From: DASWJZ01 sp963846475 | GTDB taxonomy: Bacteria > Pseudomonadota > Alphaproteobacteria > Rhizobiales > Afifellaceae | Direction of reading: 5' to 3' | DNA length: 64,000 nt | Assembly: GCA_963846475.1 (NCBI GenBank) | Contig: CAWJVZ010000004.1 | Location: 1,612,001 to 1,676,000, forward strand | Shown here: positions 55,175-64,000 of the stretch, one piece after another | How positions within the stretch are numbered: position 1 is the first letter of the stretch | How the letters are laid out: every line of letters starts with the position of its first letter | Made by a program: the position numbers and the translations under genes | Notes under the pieces: model-generated | The model's input: the letters and a program-made list of their open reading frames with translations, nothing else | Told to the model about the DNA's origin: nothing | The model's database searches: none

Positions 55175-56095
55175 ATGGGTGTGGCAGCGCTTGCGGACGA
55201 CCAGGAGCCGAGAGCAGAGCCGCGGCGCGTCCTGGTGGGGCTTGTCGGCCGCGGCATCCAGCAATCGCGCACGCCCGCAATGCACGAAGCCGAGGGCCGG
55301 GCCCGTGGGTTAGCCTATATCTATCGCCTGCTTGACAACGACCGGATGGGAAATGGGCGGATTTCCCTCGCCGACGTGGTCGAGTTCGCCGGGTTTTTCG
55401 GCTTCGACGGCCTGAACGTCACCTTTCCCTACAAGCAAGACATTCTCCCGCTCCTCGACGGGCTTTCGCCGGAAGCCGAGCTCCTCGGCTCCGTCAACAC
55501 GGTCGTGCTGCGCGACGGCCGCCGGGTCGGCCACAACACGGACCTGTGGGGATTTGAGGAGGCCTTCAGGCATGCCATGGCCGGCGCTCCGCGCGGCAGC
55601 GTTCTCCTGCTCGGGGCGGGCGGCGCCGGTGCAGCGGTGGCGCACGCGCTCCTGCGCGGCGGCACGACGCGCCTGATGATCAGGGATACCAATGGCGAGC
55701 GGGCGGAGCGGCTCGCCGAGCGGCTTGCCGCGCATTTTGCCGGCGGTGTAGCCGAGGTGGCCGGCGACATGCGGCGGGCTGCCGCGCAGGCCGACGGCAT
55801 CGTCAACGCGACGCCTGTGGGCATGATCAAGGTGCCCGGGATGCCGATCGAGCCCGCCCTGCTGCGCCGGGAATGCTGGGTCGCCGACATCGTCTACTTC
55901 CCGCTCGAAACGCAGCTGCTCGCCGAGGCGCGACGGCGCGGCTGCCGGACCATGAGCGGCGACGGCATGGCTGTCTACCAGGCGGCTCGCGCCTTCGAAC
56001 TGTTCACCGGCATCCCGCCCAGCATCGACCGGATGCGGGCGGCTTTCATCGCTTCGGGCGGCAGTTCGGGGCAGGAACACTTAGCATTGGCGTGA
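55175..56095 (+). CDS. Shikimate/quinate dehydrogenase
   Basis: A 306-residue AroE-family enzyme. The substrate domain has VGRGIQQSRTPAMHEAEGRA (the S-x-S-x-x-M-H loop appears as QSRTPAMHE) and DGLNVTFPYKQDILPLLDGL with the catalytic Lys and NVT-P motif. The NAD(P) domain begins VLLLGAGGAGAAVAHALLRG (G-A-G-G-x-G-x-A). VNATPVGM and DMVY-like ADIVYFPLETQLLAEARRRG complete the pattern. Its setting with dehydroquinase, dehydroshikimate dehydratase and a transporter argues for a catabolic role, oxidising quinate or shikimate, rather than aromatic amino acid synthesis. GAGGTGG precedes the ATG at 55175. Confidence 0.88.
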   Translation: MGVAALADDQEPRAEPRRVLVGLVGRGIQQSRTPAMHEAEGRARGLAYIYRLLDNDRMGNGRISLADVVEFAGFFGFDGLNVTFPYKQDILPLLDGLSPEAELLGSVNTVVLRDGRRVGHNTDLWGFEEAFRHAMAGAPRGSVLLLGAGGAGAAVAHALLRGGTTRLMIRDTNGERAERLAERLAAHFAGGVAEVAGDMRRAAAQADGIVNATPVGMIKVPGMPIEPALLRRECWVADIVYFPLETQLLAEARRRGCRTMSGDGMAVYQAARAFELFTGIPPSIDRMRAAFIASGGSSGQEHLALA

Positions 56096-56118
56096 ACCGT
56101 CACAGCAAGGAGGAACTA

Positions 56119-57105
56119 ATGCCTTTCGAAACAACGCGACGCGGTCTACTCGCCGGCGCCGGGCTTCTCACAATAGCCGGCGCTTTCCCGGCCTTTGCGC
56201 AAGACAAGCCGAAGCTGCGCTTCTCGGCCGTGTTCTCGGAGCAGGATATACGCGCCGAGATGATGAAGATGTTCGCCGATGCCATCAAGGACGACTTCAC
56301 CTTCGAGGGCTATTACGGCGGCAATCTGTTCAAGCAGGGCACCGAGCTGGTCGCCATCCAGCGCGGCAACCTGGAGATGGGCAACATCGCCCCCCAGGAC
56401 ATTTCCAAGCAGATCCCGGCCTGGTCGATCGTCACCGCCGGCTACCTGTTCCGCGATGCGGACCACATGCAGAAGTTCTTCGCCAGCGAAGCGGGCGCGG
56501 AACTGAAGAAGATGGCCGAGGACCGGCTCGGCGTGAAGGTGCTCGGTCCGACCTATTTCGGCGTGCGCCAGGTTGGCCTCAAGACCGACCAGGAGATCAG
56601 AACGCCGGCCGACATGGCGGGGATCAAGCTGCGCATGCCGGGTGGCGACGCCTGGCAGTTCCTCGGCCAGGCGCTGGGCGCCAATCCGACGCCGATGGCC
56701 TATGCGGAGGTCTATACGGGGCTGCAGACCGGGGCCATCGACGGCCAGGACAACCCCCTGCCGAACGTTGAAAACATGAAGTTCTACGAGGTCATGAGCC
56801 AGATCGTGCTGACCTCGCACCTCGTCGGCTTCGATCTCCTGGTAGTTTCGAAGAAAGTTTGGGACGAGATGGGGCCGGAGAAGCAGGCACGGTTCCAGGC
56901 GGCCGCCGACGCGGCGATCGCGATGAGCACGCAGAAGCATCTCGCCCGGGAGAAGGAACTCGTCGAGGAGTTCAAGGCCAAGGGGCTCAAGATCTACGAG
57001 CCGGACCTTGCCGCATTCCGCAAACACGTCCAGGAGCAGTACTTGGCTTCCGACCTCGCGAAGGACTGGCCGGGCGGCATGATCGACAAGATCAACGCGC
57101 TTTGA
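56119..57105 (+). CDS. dctP: TRAP transporter solute-binding protein (DctP family)
   Basis: A 328-residue periplasmic receptor. A Tat-like signal peptide (TTRRGLLAGAGLLTIAGAFP) is cleaved after AFA. The DctP fold shows KLRFSAVFSEQDIRAEMMKM, GGNLFKQGTELVAIQRGNLE and DMAGIKLRMPGGDAWQFLGQ, where the Arg of the K-L-R-M segment is the conserved carboxylate-binding residue. PMAYAEVYTGLQTGAIDGQD follows. The ligand is a carboxylate, here most likely quinate or shikimate from the operon. AAGGAGG precedes the ATG. It is 24 bases after the dehydrogenase gene. Confidence 0.93.
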   Translation: MPFETTRRGLLAGAGLLTIAGAFPAFAQDKPKLRFSAVFSEQDIRAEMMKMFADAIKDDFTFEGYYGGNLFKQGTELVAIQRGNLEMGNIAPQDISKQIPAWSIVTAGYLFRDADHMQKFFASEAGAELKKMAEDRLGVKVLGPTYFGVRQVGLKTDQEIRTPADMAGIKLRMPGGDAWQFLGQALGANPTPMAYAEVYTGLQTGAIDGQDNPLPNVENMKFYEVMSQIVLTSHLVGFDLLVVSKKVWDEMGPEKQARFQAAADAAIAMSTQKHLAREKELVEEFKAKGLKIYEPDLAAFRKHVQEQYLASDLAKDWPGGMIDKINAL

Positions 57106-57113
57106 GCCCACGC

Positions 57114-57136
57114 CCGGCCGGCAGGTCGCCGGCCGG
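57114..57136 (+). promoter_or_regulatory. GC-rich hairpin between dctP and dctQ
   Basis: CCGGCCGGC-AGGTC-GCCGGCCGG is a perfect 9-bp stem in the 61-base gap. No T-run follows. Such hairpins after binding-protein genes usually raise the amount of receptor over membrane subunits by protecting the upstream mRNA. Confidence 0.6.
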
Positions 57137-57166
57137 ACTTCCTTTCCGCTCCGAGGCGAGACGTTC

Positions 57167-57676
57167 GTGGCGAATTCACTTGGCCGCTGGCTCTACCGTC
57201 GCGCCGAAAATCTGCTCGCGGCAATGCTGCTGGCAATGTTCGTTGCCTTCATCCTGCAGATCGTCTTCCGCTATGTGCTGAACCTGCCGGTCGGCTGGAC
57301 GAACGAAGTCAGCGTCATCCTCTGGATATGGATCGTCCTGTTTGGGGCGGCCTTCGTCATCCGCGAGGAGGAGGAGATCCGGTTTGACCTCCTTTACGCA
57401 GCGGCGGGGTCGCGCGCCCGGCGCCTGATGTTCCTTGCCGCGGCCGCCTCACTGATCTTCCTCTACGGCATCTCTTTTCCCGCGGCGCTCGACTACGTCA
57501 CCTTCATGAGGGTGGAAAGCACGGCCTATCTCAAAATCCGCTTCGACTGGCTGTTCTCGATCTACATCATCTTCGTGATCGCGGTGATCGCCCGCTACCT
57601 ATGGCTCGCCGGGCAGGCAGCCTTCGGCCGCGCGCCGCAGGAATTCGATCCGACCAAGGCCGGATCGGGCGTATGA
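57167..57676 (+). CDS. dctQ: TRAP transporter small membrane subunit (DctQ family)
   Basis: A 169-residue four-helix membrane protein: LLAAMLLAMFVAFILQIVFR, then WTNEVSVILWIWIVLFGAAF with the family's E-V motif, LMFLAAAASLIFLYGISFPA and FSIYIIFVIAVIARYLWLAG. It is required with DctM for transport. It starts at a GTG, and its stop overlaps the dctM start (ATGA). Confidence 0.92.
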   Translation: MANSLGRWLYRRAENLLAAMLLAMFVAFILQIVFRYVLNLPVGWTNEVSVILWIWIVLFGAAFVIREEEEIRFDLLYAAAGSRARRLMFLAAAASLIFLYGISFPAALDYVTFMRVESTAYLKIRFDWLFSIYIIFVIAVIARYLWLAGQAAFGRAPQEFDPTKAGSGV

Positions 57677-58974
57677 ACCTCACGAGCCCGTTCTCGCTGT
57701 CGGTGGTCGCGATCACTACCCTGGCCTTCCTCGGCCTGCCGATCGGGCACGCGATGATCGCCGGCTCGATCCTTTATCTCGGCCTTGCCGGGCTCGACAT
57801 GGGCACTGCGGCCGAGCAGTTCCTCAACGGGATGTACGCCAACTACATCATTCTTGCCGTCCCGCTATTCATCCTCGCGGCCGAGCTGATGAACATCGGC
57901 TCGATGACCGACCGCCTCATGGCCTTCTGCAACGCGGTGGTCGGCCGTTTCCGCGGCGGGCTTGCCTACGTCAACATCGTGCAGTCGATCATCTTCGCGG
58001 GCATGTCGGGCTCGGCAATCGCCGATGCCGCCGGCACCGGCAAGATCATGCAGCAGATGATGACGCGGGACGACAAGTACCCGCCGAGCTACGCGGCGGC
58101 CCTGACGGCGGTCACCGCCGTCATCGGCCCGATCATTCCGCCCTCCATCCCCATGGTGATCTACGCGCTGGTGTCGGATGCCTCGATCGGGTTCCTGTTT
58201 CTCGGCGGCGTCGTCCCTGGCCTGCTGATGGCGCTTTCGCAGATGGTGATCGTCTGGTTCGACGCCCGCCGCAGGAACTTTCCCGTCGAATCGCCAACCC
58301 CGCTGGCCGAGCTGCCGCGCATCACCTGGCGCGCGCTTCCCTCGCTGATGATGCCTGTCGTGCTGCTCGGCGGCATCTACTCCGGCGTCACCACCCCGAC
58401 CGAAGCGGCAGCGGTGGCCGCCGTCTATGCGCTGCTGATCTCGACCGTGCTTTACCGCAGCGTCAGCTTCGCCGATTTCTACCGCTCCATCCTGGCCAGC
58501 GCGCGCACGACGGCGTCAATCGGCATGCTGATCGCGGGCGCGCTGGTGTTCAACTACGTGGTCACCGTCGAAAACATCCCGCGGTCGCTGACGGTCCTGT
58601 TCCAGGCGTGGGATCTGTCGCCGCTGGGCTTCCTGATCCTGGTCAACATCCTGCTCCTGATACTCGGCTGCGTGCTCGAGGGGACGACGATTCTGCTCGT
58701 CATCGTGCCGGTTCTGATCCCGACGGCGCAGTTGCTTGGCATCGACATGGTGCATTTCGGGGTGGTGGTGGTCGTCAACATCATGCTGGGGCTCGTTACC
58801 CCGCCCTATGGGCTGCTGCTCTTCATCATGACCCGCATTGCCGAAGTGCCGCTGCGAGACCTCGTGCGCGACGTGCTGCCCTTCCTCTGGGCGATGATCG
58901 GCTCGCTTATCCTGATCACCTTCTTTCCTGGTCTGGTGCTCTGGCTGCCACGCCTGCTCGGCTACCAGGGTTGA
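57673..58974 (+). CDS. dctM: TRAP transporter large permease (DctM family)
   Basis: A 433-residue permease with the DctM pattern: LGLPIGHAMIAGSILYLGLA, ILAVPLFILAAELMNIGSMT, YVNIVQSIIFAGMSGSAIAD and AAGTGKIMQQMMTRDDKYPP. SYAAALTAVTAVIGPIIPPS, TTPTEAAAVAAVYALLI and VVNIMLGLVTPPYGLLLFIM follow. It has about 12 helices and drives sodium- or proton-coupled uptake of the solute carried by DctP. Starts inside the dctQ stop. Confidence 0.95.
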   Translation: MNLTSPFSLSVVAITTLAFLGLPIGHAMIAGSILYLGLAGLDMGTAAEQFLNGMYANYIILAVPLFILAAELMNIGSMTDRLMAFCNAVVGRFRGGLAYVNIVQSIIFAGMSGSAIADAAGTGKIMQQMMTRDDKYPPSYAAALTAVTAVIGPIIPPSIPMVIYALVSDASIGFLFLGGVVPGLLMALSQMVIVWFDARRRNFPVESPTPLAELPRITWRALPSLMMPVVLLGGIYSGVTTPTEAAAVAAVYALLISTVLYRSVSFADFYRSILASARTTASIGMLIAGALVFNYVVTVENIPRSLTVLFQAWDLSPLGFLILVNILLLILGCVLEGTTILLVIVPVLIPTAQLLGIDMVHFGVVVVVNIMLGLVTPPYGLLLFIMTRIAEVPLRDLVRDVLPFLWAMIGSLILITFFPGLVLWLPRLLGYQG

Positions 58975-58985
58975 ACGAGGCAGCC

Positions 58986-59420
58986 ATGCAGAAGCCGATC
59001 TTTGTCATCAACGGCCCCAACCTCAACCGGCTGGGAACGCGCGAGCCGGAAATCTACGGAAAGACGACACTGGCCGAAATCGAGGCATTGTGCCGCGAAG
59101 CGGCCGGCAGTCGGCCAGTGCGCTTCCACCAGTCCAACGCCGAGCACGAGATCGTCGGCTGGATTCATGAGGCGATCGACGAGGCGGCGGGCATCCTCAT
59201 CAATCCTGCCGGCCTCTCGTTCACCTCGGTCGCGATCCTCGACGCGCTCAAGATGTTTCCCGGGCCGATCATCGAGTTCCACATCTCGAACATCCACCGG
59301 CGCGAGGAGATCTATCACCGCTCGCTGGTGTCCAGGGTCGCCACCGCCGTATTGGCCGGGCTCGGGCCGCAGGGCTACGCGACCGCCGTTCGGTCGCTTG
59401 AGAGCATGATCGCGAGGTGA
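58986..59420 (+). CDS. aroQ: Type II 3-dehydroquinate dehydratase
   Basis: A 144-residue type II dehydroquinase: IFVINGPNLNRLGTREPEIY (active-site loop with the catalytic Arg and Tyr), RFHQSNAEHEIVGWIHEAID and GILINPAGLSFTSVAILDAL (conserved Asn-Pro; the usual His is not obvious in the GLSFTS segment). PIIEFHISNIHRREEIYHRS (catalytic His, H-x-S-N) and the YATAV ending complete it. It interconverts dehydroquinate and dehydroshikimate. In this operon it should work in the breakdown direction. Starts 11 bases after dctM. Confidence 0.92.
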   Translation: MQKPIFVINGPNLNRLGTREPEIYGKTTLAEIEALCREAAGSRPVRFHQSNAEHEIVGWIHEAIDEAAGILINPAGLSFTSVAILDALKMFPGPIIEFHISNIHRREEIYHRSLVSRVATAVLAGLGPQGYATAVRSLESMIAR

Positions 59421-59534
59421 CGGAGGTGCGGCAGTGGAGGTCAATCCAGACCGGGACCCGCGAACCGGACACCCGGTAGCTTAGAGGCAGGCTGGCAAGG
59501 CCGGACTGCCTCTTTGGAGAAGGAGTGCGAGCCC

Positions 59535-61419
59535 ATGCAGACCGCCATCGCGACTGTTTGCCTGAGCGGCACGCTCTCCGAGAAGCTGCAGGCGATCGCC
59601 GCAGCCGGCTTCCAGGCGGTGGAGATTTTTGAGAACGACCTCCTGTCCTTCAATGGTTCGCCGGCGGACGTGGGGCGGATCGCTCGTGACCTCAGCCTCG
59701 GGGTCGCCGTCTACCAGCCTTTCCGAGATTTCGAGGGCATGCCCGAGCCGCAGCGCTCGCGCGTCTTCGCCAGAGCGGAGCGAAAGTTCGACACCATGCA
59801 GCAGCTCGGCTGCGATTTCCTGATGGTGTGCTCCAATGTCTCGCCCGAGAGCCTGGGCGGGATCGACCGTGCCGCCGACGATTTCCGGGAACTCGGCGAG
59901 AGGGCGGGCCGCCGCGGCATGCGCGTCGCATTCGAGGCGCTCGCCTGGGGTCGGCATGTGAACGACTACCGCGACGCCTGGGAGGTGGTGCGCCGAGCAG
60001 CCCACCCGGGAGTGGGCCTGGTGCTCGAACTCCTTTCACGTGCTCGCCCGCGGCACAGCGCTCGATGCGATCCGCGCCATTCCCAAGGACCGCATCTTCC
60101 TCGTCCAGATGGCCGACGCGCCGAAGCTCCAGATGGACTTTTTGTCCTGGAGCCGCCACTTCCGCTGCTTTCCCGGCCAGGGCGAGCTGCCGGTCGATGC
60201 CTTTATGGATGCGCTCGGCGCTACGGGTTTCGACGGGCTCCTTTCGCTGGAGATCTTCAGCGACCGTTTCCGCGCGGCCTCCGCGCACGGCGTCGCGATC
60301 GATGGCCGGCGCTCTCTGCTCTTCATGCTGGACGAGCTGCGCCGCCGTATGCCCGAGCCGCTGCCCGCGCTCCCTGTCCTCCCTCCCCGTGCCCGGTGTC
60401 TCGGCGTCGAGTTCATCGAATTCGCAGTCGATGAGGCGGCCGCGCCGGGCTTCGCCGGCGCCCTGACCGCGATGGGATTCGTCCATACGGGCCGGCATCG
60501 CTCGAAGGCGGTGGACCGCTGGACCCAAGGCGGCATCAACATTGTGGTCAACCGCGAGGCGGAAGGCTTCGCTCATTCCTTCAACGTGACCCATGGCGCT
60601 TCTGTGTGTGCGCTGGCGTTAAGGGTGGAGAACGCAGCAGCGACCGTAGAACGGGCTCTGTCGCTTCTCGACCAACCCTATCGGCAGGCGGTCGGGCCAG
60701 GCGAGCTCGACATTCCGTCGATCCGTGGCGTAGCGGGCAGCCTTGTCTACCTGGTCGATGCCAAGAGCGGACTCGACCGCTGGTGGGACGTTGACTTCGT
60801 GCCCATCCCCGGCGCCGCCGTGCCGCCGGCCGAGGGCACCCTCGCACTCGTCGACCACATCTCGCAGACCATGCGCTACGAGGAGGTGCTGACCTGGGTC
60901 CTGTTCTACAACTCGCTCTGCGAAGTCGAGCAGACGCCGGTGCAGGCGGTAGTCGATCCGCGCGGCGTGGTGCAGAGCCAAGCCATCGAGGCAGCGGGCG
61001 GGGCGTTGCGCCTGATCCTCAACGCTTCGCAGAGCGACCATACCCTATCCTCCCGGTTCCTGTCCGAGTCGCATGGTGGGGGTGTGCAGCATATCGCGCT
61101 CGCCACGGCCGATATTTTTGCCGCCGTCGAGCGGCTCCAGGCGGCCGGGACGAGGTTCCTGCCCATCCCCGAAAACTATTACGATGACCTCGAAGCGCGC
61201 GCCGATCTCGACGAGGCGACCCTCGCCCGGCTCAAGCGCAACAACATCCTCTACGATCGGGCCGGCGACGGCGAGTTCCTCCAGGCGTATACGACCGCTC
61301 TTCTGGAAGGCGGCTTCTTTTTCGAGATCGTCGAGCGGCGGAGCTATCGCGGCTATGGCGCAGCTAACGCGTCGATCCGGCTGGCGGCGCAAACCCTGCT
61401 TGCCGCGGCTGAGCGCTAG
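59535..61419 (+). pseudogene. quiC: 3-dehydroshikimate dehydratase (isomerase/HPPD-like fusion), split by one inserted base
   Basis: Together about 627 residues, the length of QuiC/QsuB-type dehydratases that turn dehydroshikimate into protocatechuate. The N-terminal TIM barrel reads ATVCLSGTLSEKLQAIAAAG, MRVAFEALAWGRHVNDYRDA and AIPKDRIFLVQMADAPKLQM, with GLLSLEIFSDRF holding the last metal ligand. The C-terminal HPPD-like domain has DHISQTMRYEEVLTWVLFYN, GGGVQHIALATADIFAAVER and GFFFEIVERR. The break near 60025-60035 (CTCGAACTCC) is repaired by removing one A, giving VLDSFHVLARGTALDAIRAI. AAGGAG precedes the ATG. Probably functional if the extra base is a sequencing error. Confidence 0.85.
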
Positions 61420-61792
61420 GCCGCTGCAGGATCAATGTCCAGCTCGGAGCGCAGCCGTACGGTCGATTTGTGATCGGAATGGGCGCAAAGCGGAAGGAGT
61501 GGAGCTGGTCGATAGCGGAACTGCTGTGTAAACGGAGATTAGCGAAAGCAGATCTTCTATCATTGCGCCCCCTGCTGCTAATCTTTATGCACCGCGGTCA
61601 CGCGCCAGCCTAGGCAGGGGTCGATATTGCAGTTTCGGCTATTCGGCTCCTCAGCCTACCTTTCTACGCGGGAACCACCCGAGATCGGGCGGTAGCGCCC
61701 GACTCGCGCACAGCGAAATGGCCCGACGAGTTCTTCGACGATTGAGCGTCGCCCTTCTCCCACCTGGGTCCCTCTGGAAGGACCGCGCCGCA
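61420..61792. other. Gene-free stretch after the shikimate operon
   Basis: No recognisable gene. GGGCGCAAAGCGGA at 61477-61490 is the reverse of the TCCGCTTTGCGCC found at the IS and MITE ends, so IS debris is likely. Confidence 0.4.
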
Positions 61793-62032
61793 TCACGCCG
61801 GCGGCACGGCTCCTTCTCCAAGCCGCGACGCTCTTCGTTCGGCCCCGCCCAGACGCAAGAGCAGCAGCACCATGATCGTCACGTTCAGCAGGTTCCACCC
61901 AAATCCGTTTAGGAATGCGGCTGCGTATGAGCCGGTCAGGTCATAGATCCAGCCCGACATCCAGCCGCCGAGGGCCATGCCGGCAATCGTTGCCATGATG
62001 ACCACGCCGACGCGCCGCCCTGCTTCGGCTGA
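61793..62032 (-). pseudogene. C-terminal fragment of an MFS transporter
   Basis: About 80 codons ending in a normal stop read GRRVGVVIMATIAGMALGGW, then MSGWIYDLTGSYAAAFLNGF and GWNLLNVTIMVLLLLRLGG. These are the last two helices of a major facilitator superfamily transporter of the oxalate/formate or sugar-acid type. Upstream of GRRVG (above about 62032) the frame continues with unrelated sequence, so the first ten helices are missing. Confidence 0.7.
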
Positions 62033-62339
62033 CGGCAACGTCTGCGTCGTCAGGAGCTGCTTGCCGGAGAGGAACGGCGCGAAGTGGAGCGGTGGCGGGC
62101 GGGCGACTAAACCGGGCGGAAGCTGCATCACGCCGAATGCCAGGCGCTTCTTTGCCACGCTCGTTACCCATCTCCTTGAAAGGGTTCGCCGCCGGTTGGT
62201 ACTCACCGCGTCAAACAGCCCCCGGGGGGCGGTCAAAGTCCACAGGTCTTGGCGGAGTGGGCTCCCGGTCCATTCCTGTCCCGGTCCCGCCGGAGCTGGA
62301 TGCCCACGGCGCCGACGATCTTACCCGTCCGGTAGACTA

Positions 62340-62507
62340 ATAGTTGAACCTCGCGGAAACCGGCTTTATGCGGCCAACAGGGGTGTATTTTGCCGCATTG
62401 CCGAGTCGCTGAACAATCGGGGCATTCGCTCCGCGCGGGGTGGGCATTGGCACGTCTCCACAGTGCGTAACCTTCTCGCCCGACCAAAGCCGCCGTTTCC
62501 TTTTTAG
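62340..62507 (+). pseudogene. C-terminal remnant of a large serine recombinase
   Basis: The end of one frame reads FCRIAESLNNRGIRSARGGH, then WHVSTVRNLLAR. This is the very conserved segment found in recombinase-domain serine recombinases (IAxxLNxRGIxTxRGGxW). Nothing of the catalytic domain is nearby. It is debris of a mobile element. Confidence 0.55.
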
Positions 62508-62618
62508 GCGGGAACAACCTTCGAGACAATGCCGGCCAGGCCCAGCGGACAATCAGATATAGACGTAGGCAGCCCACGCGACGCTATTGCAAAGTTCTAC
62601 CTGCGGTGATCCAATCGA

Positions 62619-64000
62619 GTGTCCGATGGGAGGTGTGCCGTGTTCGTTCGCTCCAGTAGGCCACGTGTTGAGTGGACCCCTCTCACATCGGATGGAGACC
62701 TTGCTCAAGCGGGGCACCGCAATTTCCAAGAATTTGAGCGGCTGCTGGCGAGCCGTGGCATCGAGGCTCCTCCGGGGATAACGCAATACGCTGCAAGACA
62801 TCACCCTGCGCCGGCAGAGCCTGTCGCTCGGCCGATGACCATGGCGGAAGCGTTGCGAGTGATCGGCCCGCCTTCCATCGACGGCTCACCGGAAGATGAG
62901 CTGGTCGAGTTTCTCAAATTCGCCGCTGAGATCGAGCACGGACTCATGGTCCAATATCTTTACGCGGCCTATTCCGCCAAACAAGGGACAGTCTCGGGAC
63001 CGCTCAAGTTGGTTGCCATCGAGGAAATGGGCCACCTGATCACGGTGCAGAATTCTGCTGGCTGCAGTCGGCAAGCCACCTTGGCTCGGCCGGTACGACT
63101 GGAGCCAGTCGCCTTTTGCGCCGTTCCCATTTCATCTTGAACCGGCATCGCAACTGTCAATCGCGAAATATGCGGTGTGCGAAATGCCCGCGATCGACAG
63201 CCCCCACATCACGCCGGAGCAGTGTGCGCTGCTCGTCGACATTCTCAAGGATGCAAACGAATCTGCGATGGGAACCGACCCGATTCGGATCGGTCTCCTC
63301 TATGCGAAAATCTACTGGCTGCTGCGTTGTGACGACCTCCCGCGGCCAAATCCCGATGACGAACCTTGGCCCGGTTTTCCCGTGAGCGAATTTGCCGCCG
63401 ATGAAAAGCAAAAGGGGCGGCATGTAGGTGATGTGTTCTTTCAGGGCGCGCCGGAAAAGCAAGCGCAGGTCGATCCATGGCAGTCCGACCAGGACACCGT
63501 CATCGTGCATGTCGTCGGCGGCAGAGATAACGCACTCGCGGCGGTCTCAGACGTCGTTGAGCAGGGCGAGGGATTCGGGGCGACACCCGACGGGCATTTC
63601 GACCAGTTCGTGGAACTGTACCAATCGACGAAGGGTCAGGCCGGGATCGCGCACGCGGTCCCGAGCGATCCCTGGTACGGAATTTCAGATCCGCTGGGAC
63701 GGGACCCAATCGACAAGATTACCTCGCCCGACGGTGAAAAGTTCGCGCGCTTGGCGGACCAACTCTACGCGCTCATCCTGTTGAGCACCGCACTCTATAC
63801 GATGCTCCCCGTATCCACCGATCCAGCCCATCGCACGGGCGTGGGCGGAGCGGCCTTGATCTTGATGGAAGGCGGCATGAAGCAGACCGGGGTCGTCCTC
63901 CCGATGATCGAGAGGAACGGTGGGGCGAATGACCTGGTCGCCGGGATGTGCTTCGGGCAGCCCACCGAGGCGGTGGCGGAGACTCCCGCCGCCTTGCTCG
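62619..64000 (+). CDS. Ferritin-like protein (VioB/iminophenylpyruvate-dimer-synthase type), frameshifted and cut by the window end
   Basis: About 460 codons in two frames. The first has EFLKFAAEIEHGLMVQYLYA, AYSAKQGTVSG and KLVAIEEMGHLITVQN, the first two metal-binding helices of a ferritin-like fold (E, E-x-x-H, E-E-M-x-H). After one extra T near 63058 the second frame continues LLAAVGKPPWLGRYDWSQSP and CEMPAIDSPHITPEQCALLV, and on to the window edge with FARLADQLYALILLSTALYT. Relatives are the ferritin-like domain of VioB-type enzymes and many uncharacterised proteins. The start is uncertain (GTG 62619 or a later codon). Confidence 0.65.

Overview
The window reads as chromosomal DNA of an alphaproteobacterium, most likely a member of the Hyphomicrobiales (Rhizobiales). 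The pointers are a split but nearly complete cyclic beta-1,2-glucan synthase (NdvB type), an invasion-associated locus B protein, an Flp-type pilin, an L21 protein with a long Ala/Pro/Lys-rich tail, and high GC throughout. Nothing here identifies the genus.

Left part (1-16 kb): a LysE exporter, rpmA and rplU (minus strand, with a clear terminator), and tRNA-Ser(CGA). These are followed by a stress/envelope block. It holds a broken SDR gene, an ECF sigma factor with its RskA-type anti-sigma factor, a convergent fasciclin - cytochrome b - molybdopterin oxidoreductase operon, a second LysE exporter and a short inverted-repeat element. UV-damage endonuclease, DUF378 and a second fasciclin follow, then a divergent histidine kinase, LuxR-type regulator and general-stress flavin-binding protein.

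Middle (14-32 kb): a TIGR03032 protein and an IalB protein diverge from a giant autotransporter of about 2,450 residues, whose passenger has about 30 repeats including a 942-bp tandem duplication. Then come an IS1182-type insertion sequence, an Flp pilin, tRNA-Arg(TCG), an XRE regulator, an MgtC-like fragment, a TIM-barrel isomerase, a split creatininase, a DUF4126 membrane protein, GMP reductase, a cut-short GlsB/YeaQ protein and a split recombinase.

32-53 kb: ndvB in three frames, a small zinc-ribbon protein, a split serine resolvase, a complete type I restriction-modification operon (hsdM-hsdS-hsdR), a tyrosine recombinase, two small DNA-binding regulators, an uncharacterised 307-residue protein and a P4-type integrase. 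Just beyond the integrase lies a 15-bp copy of the tRNA-Ser 3' end. The tRNA-Ser at 2.3 kb and this repeat could therefore bound a genomic island of about 51 kb.

53-64 kb: a coherent quinate/shikimate catabolic locus: a TetR regulator divergent from a shikimate/quinate dehydrogenase, a TRAP transporter (dctP, dctQ, dctM), type II dehydroquinase and a (split) 3-dehydroshikimate dehydratase. The end holds gene debris and the start of a ferritin-like protein.

A striking feature is the number of otherwise well preserved genes broken by a single inserted or missing base. Nine such sites occur in seven genes, inside and outside the putative island. This pattern suggests indel errors in the assembly at least as strongly as real gene decay.
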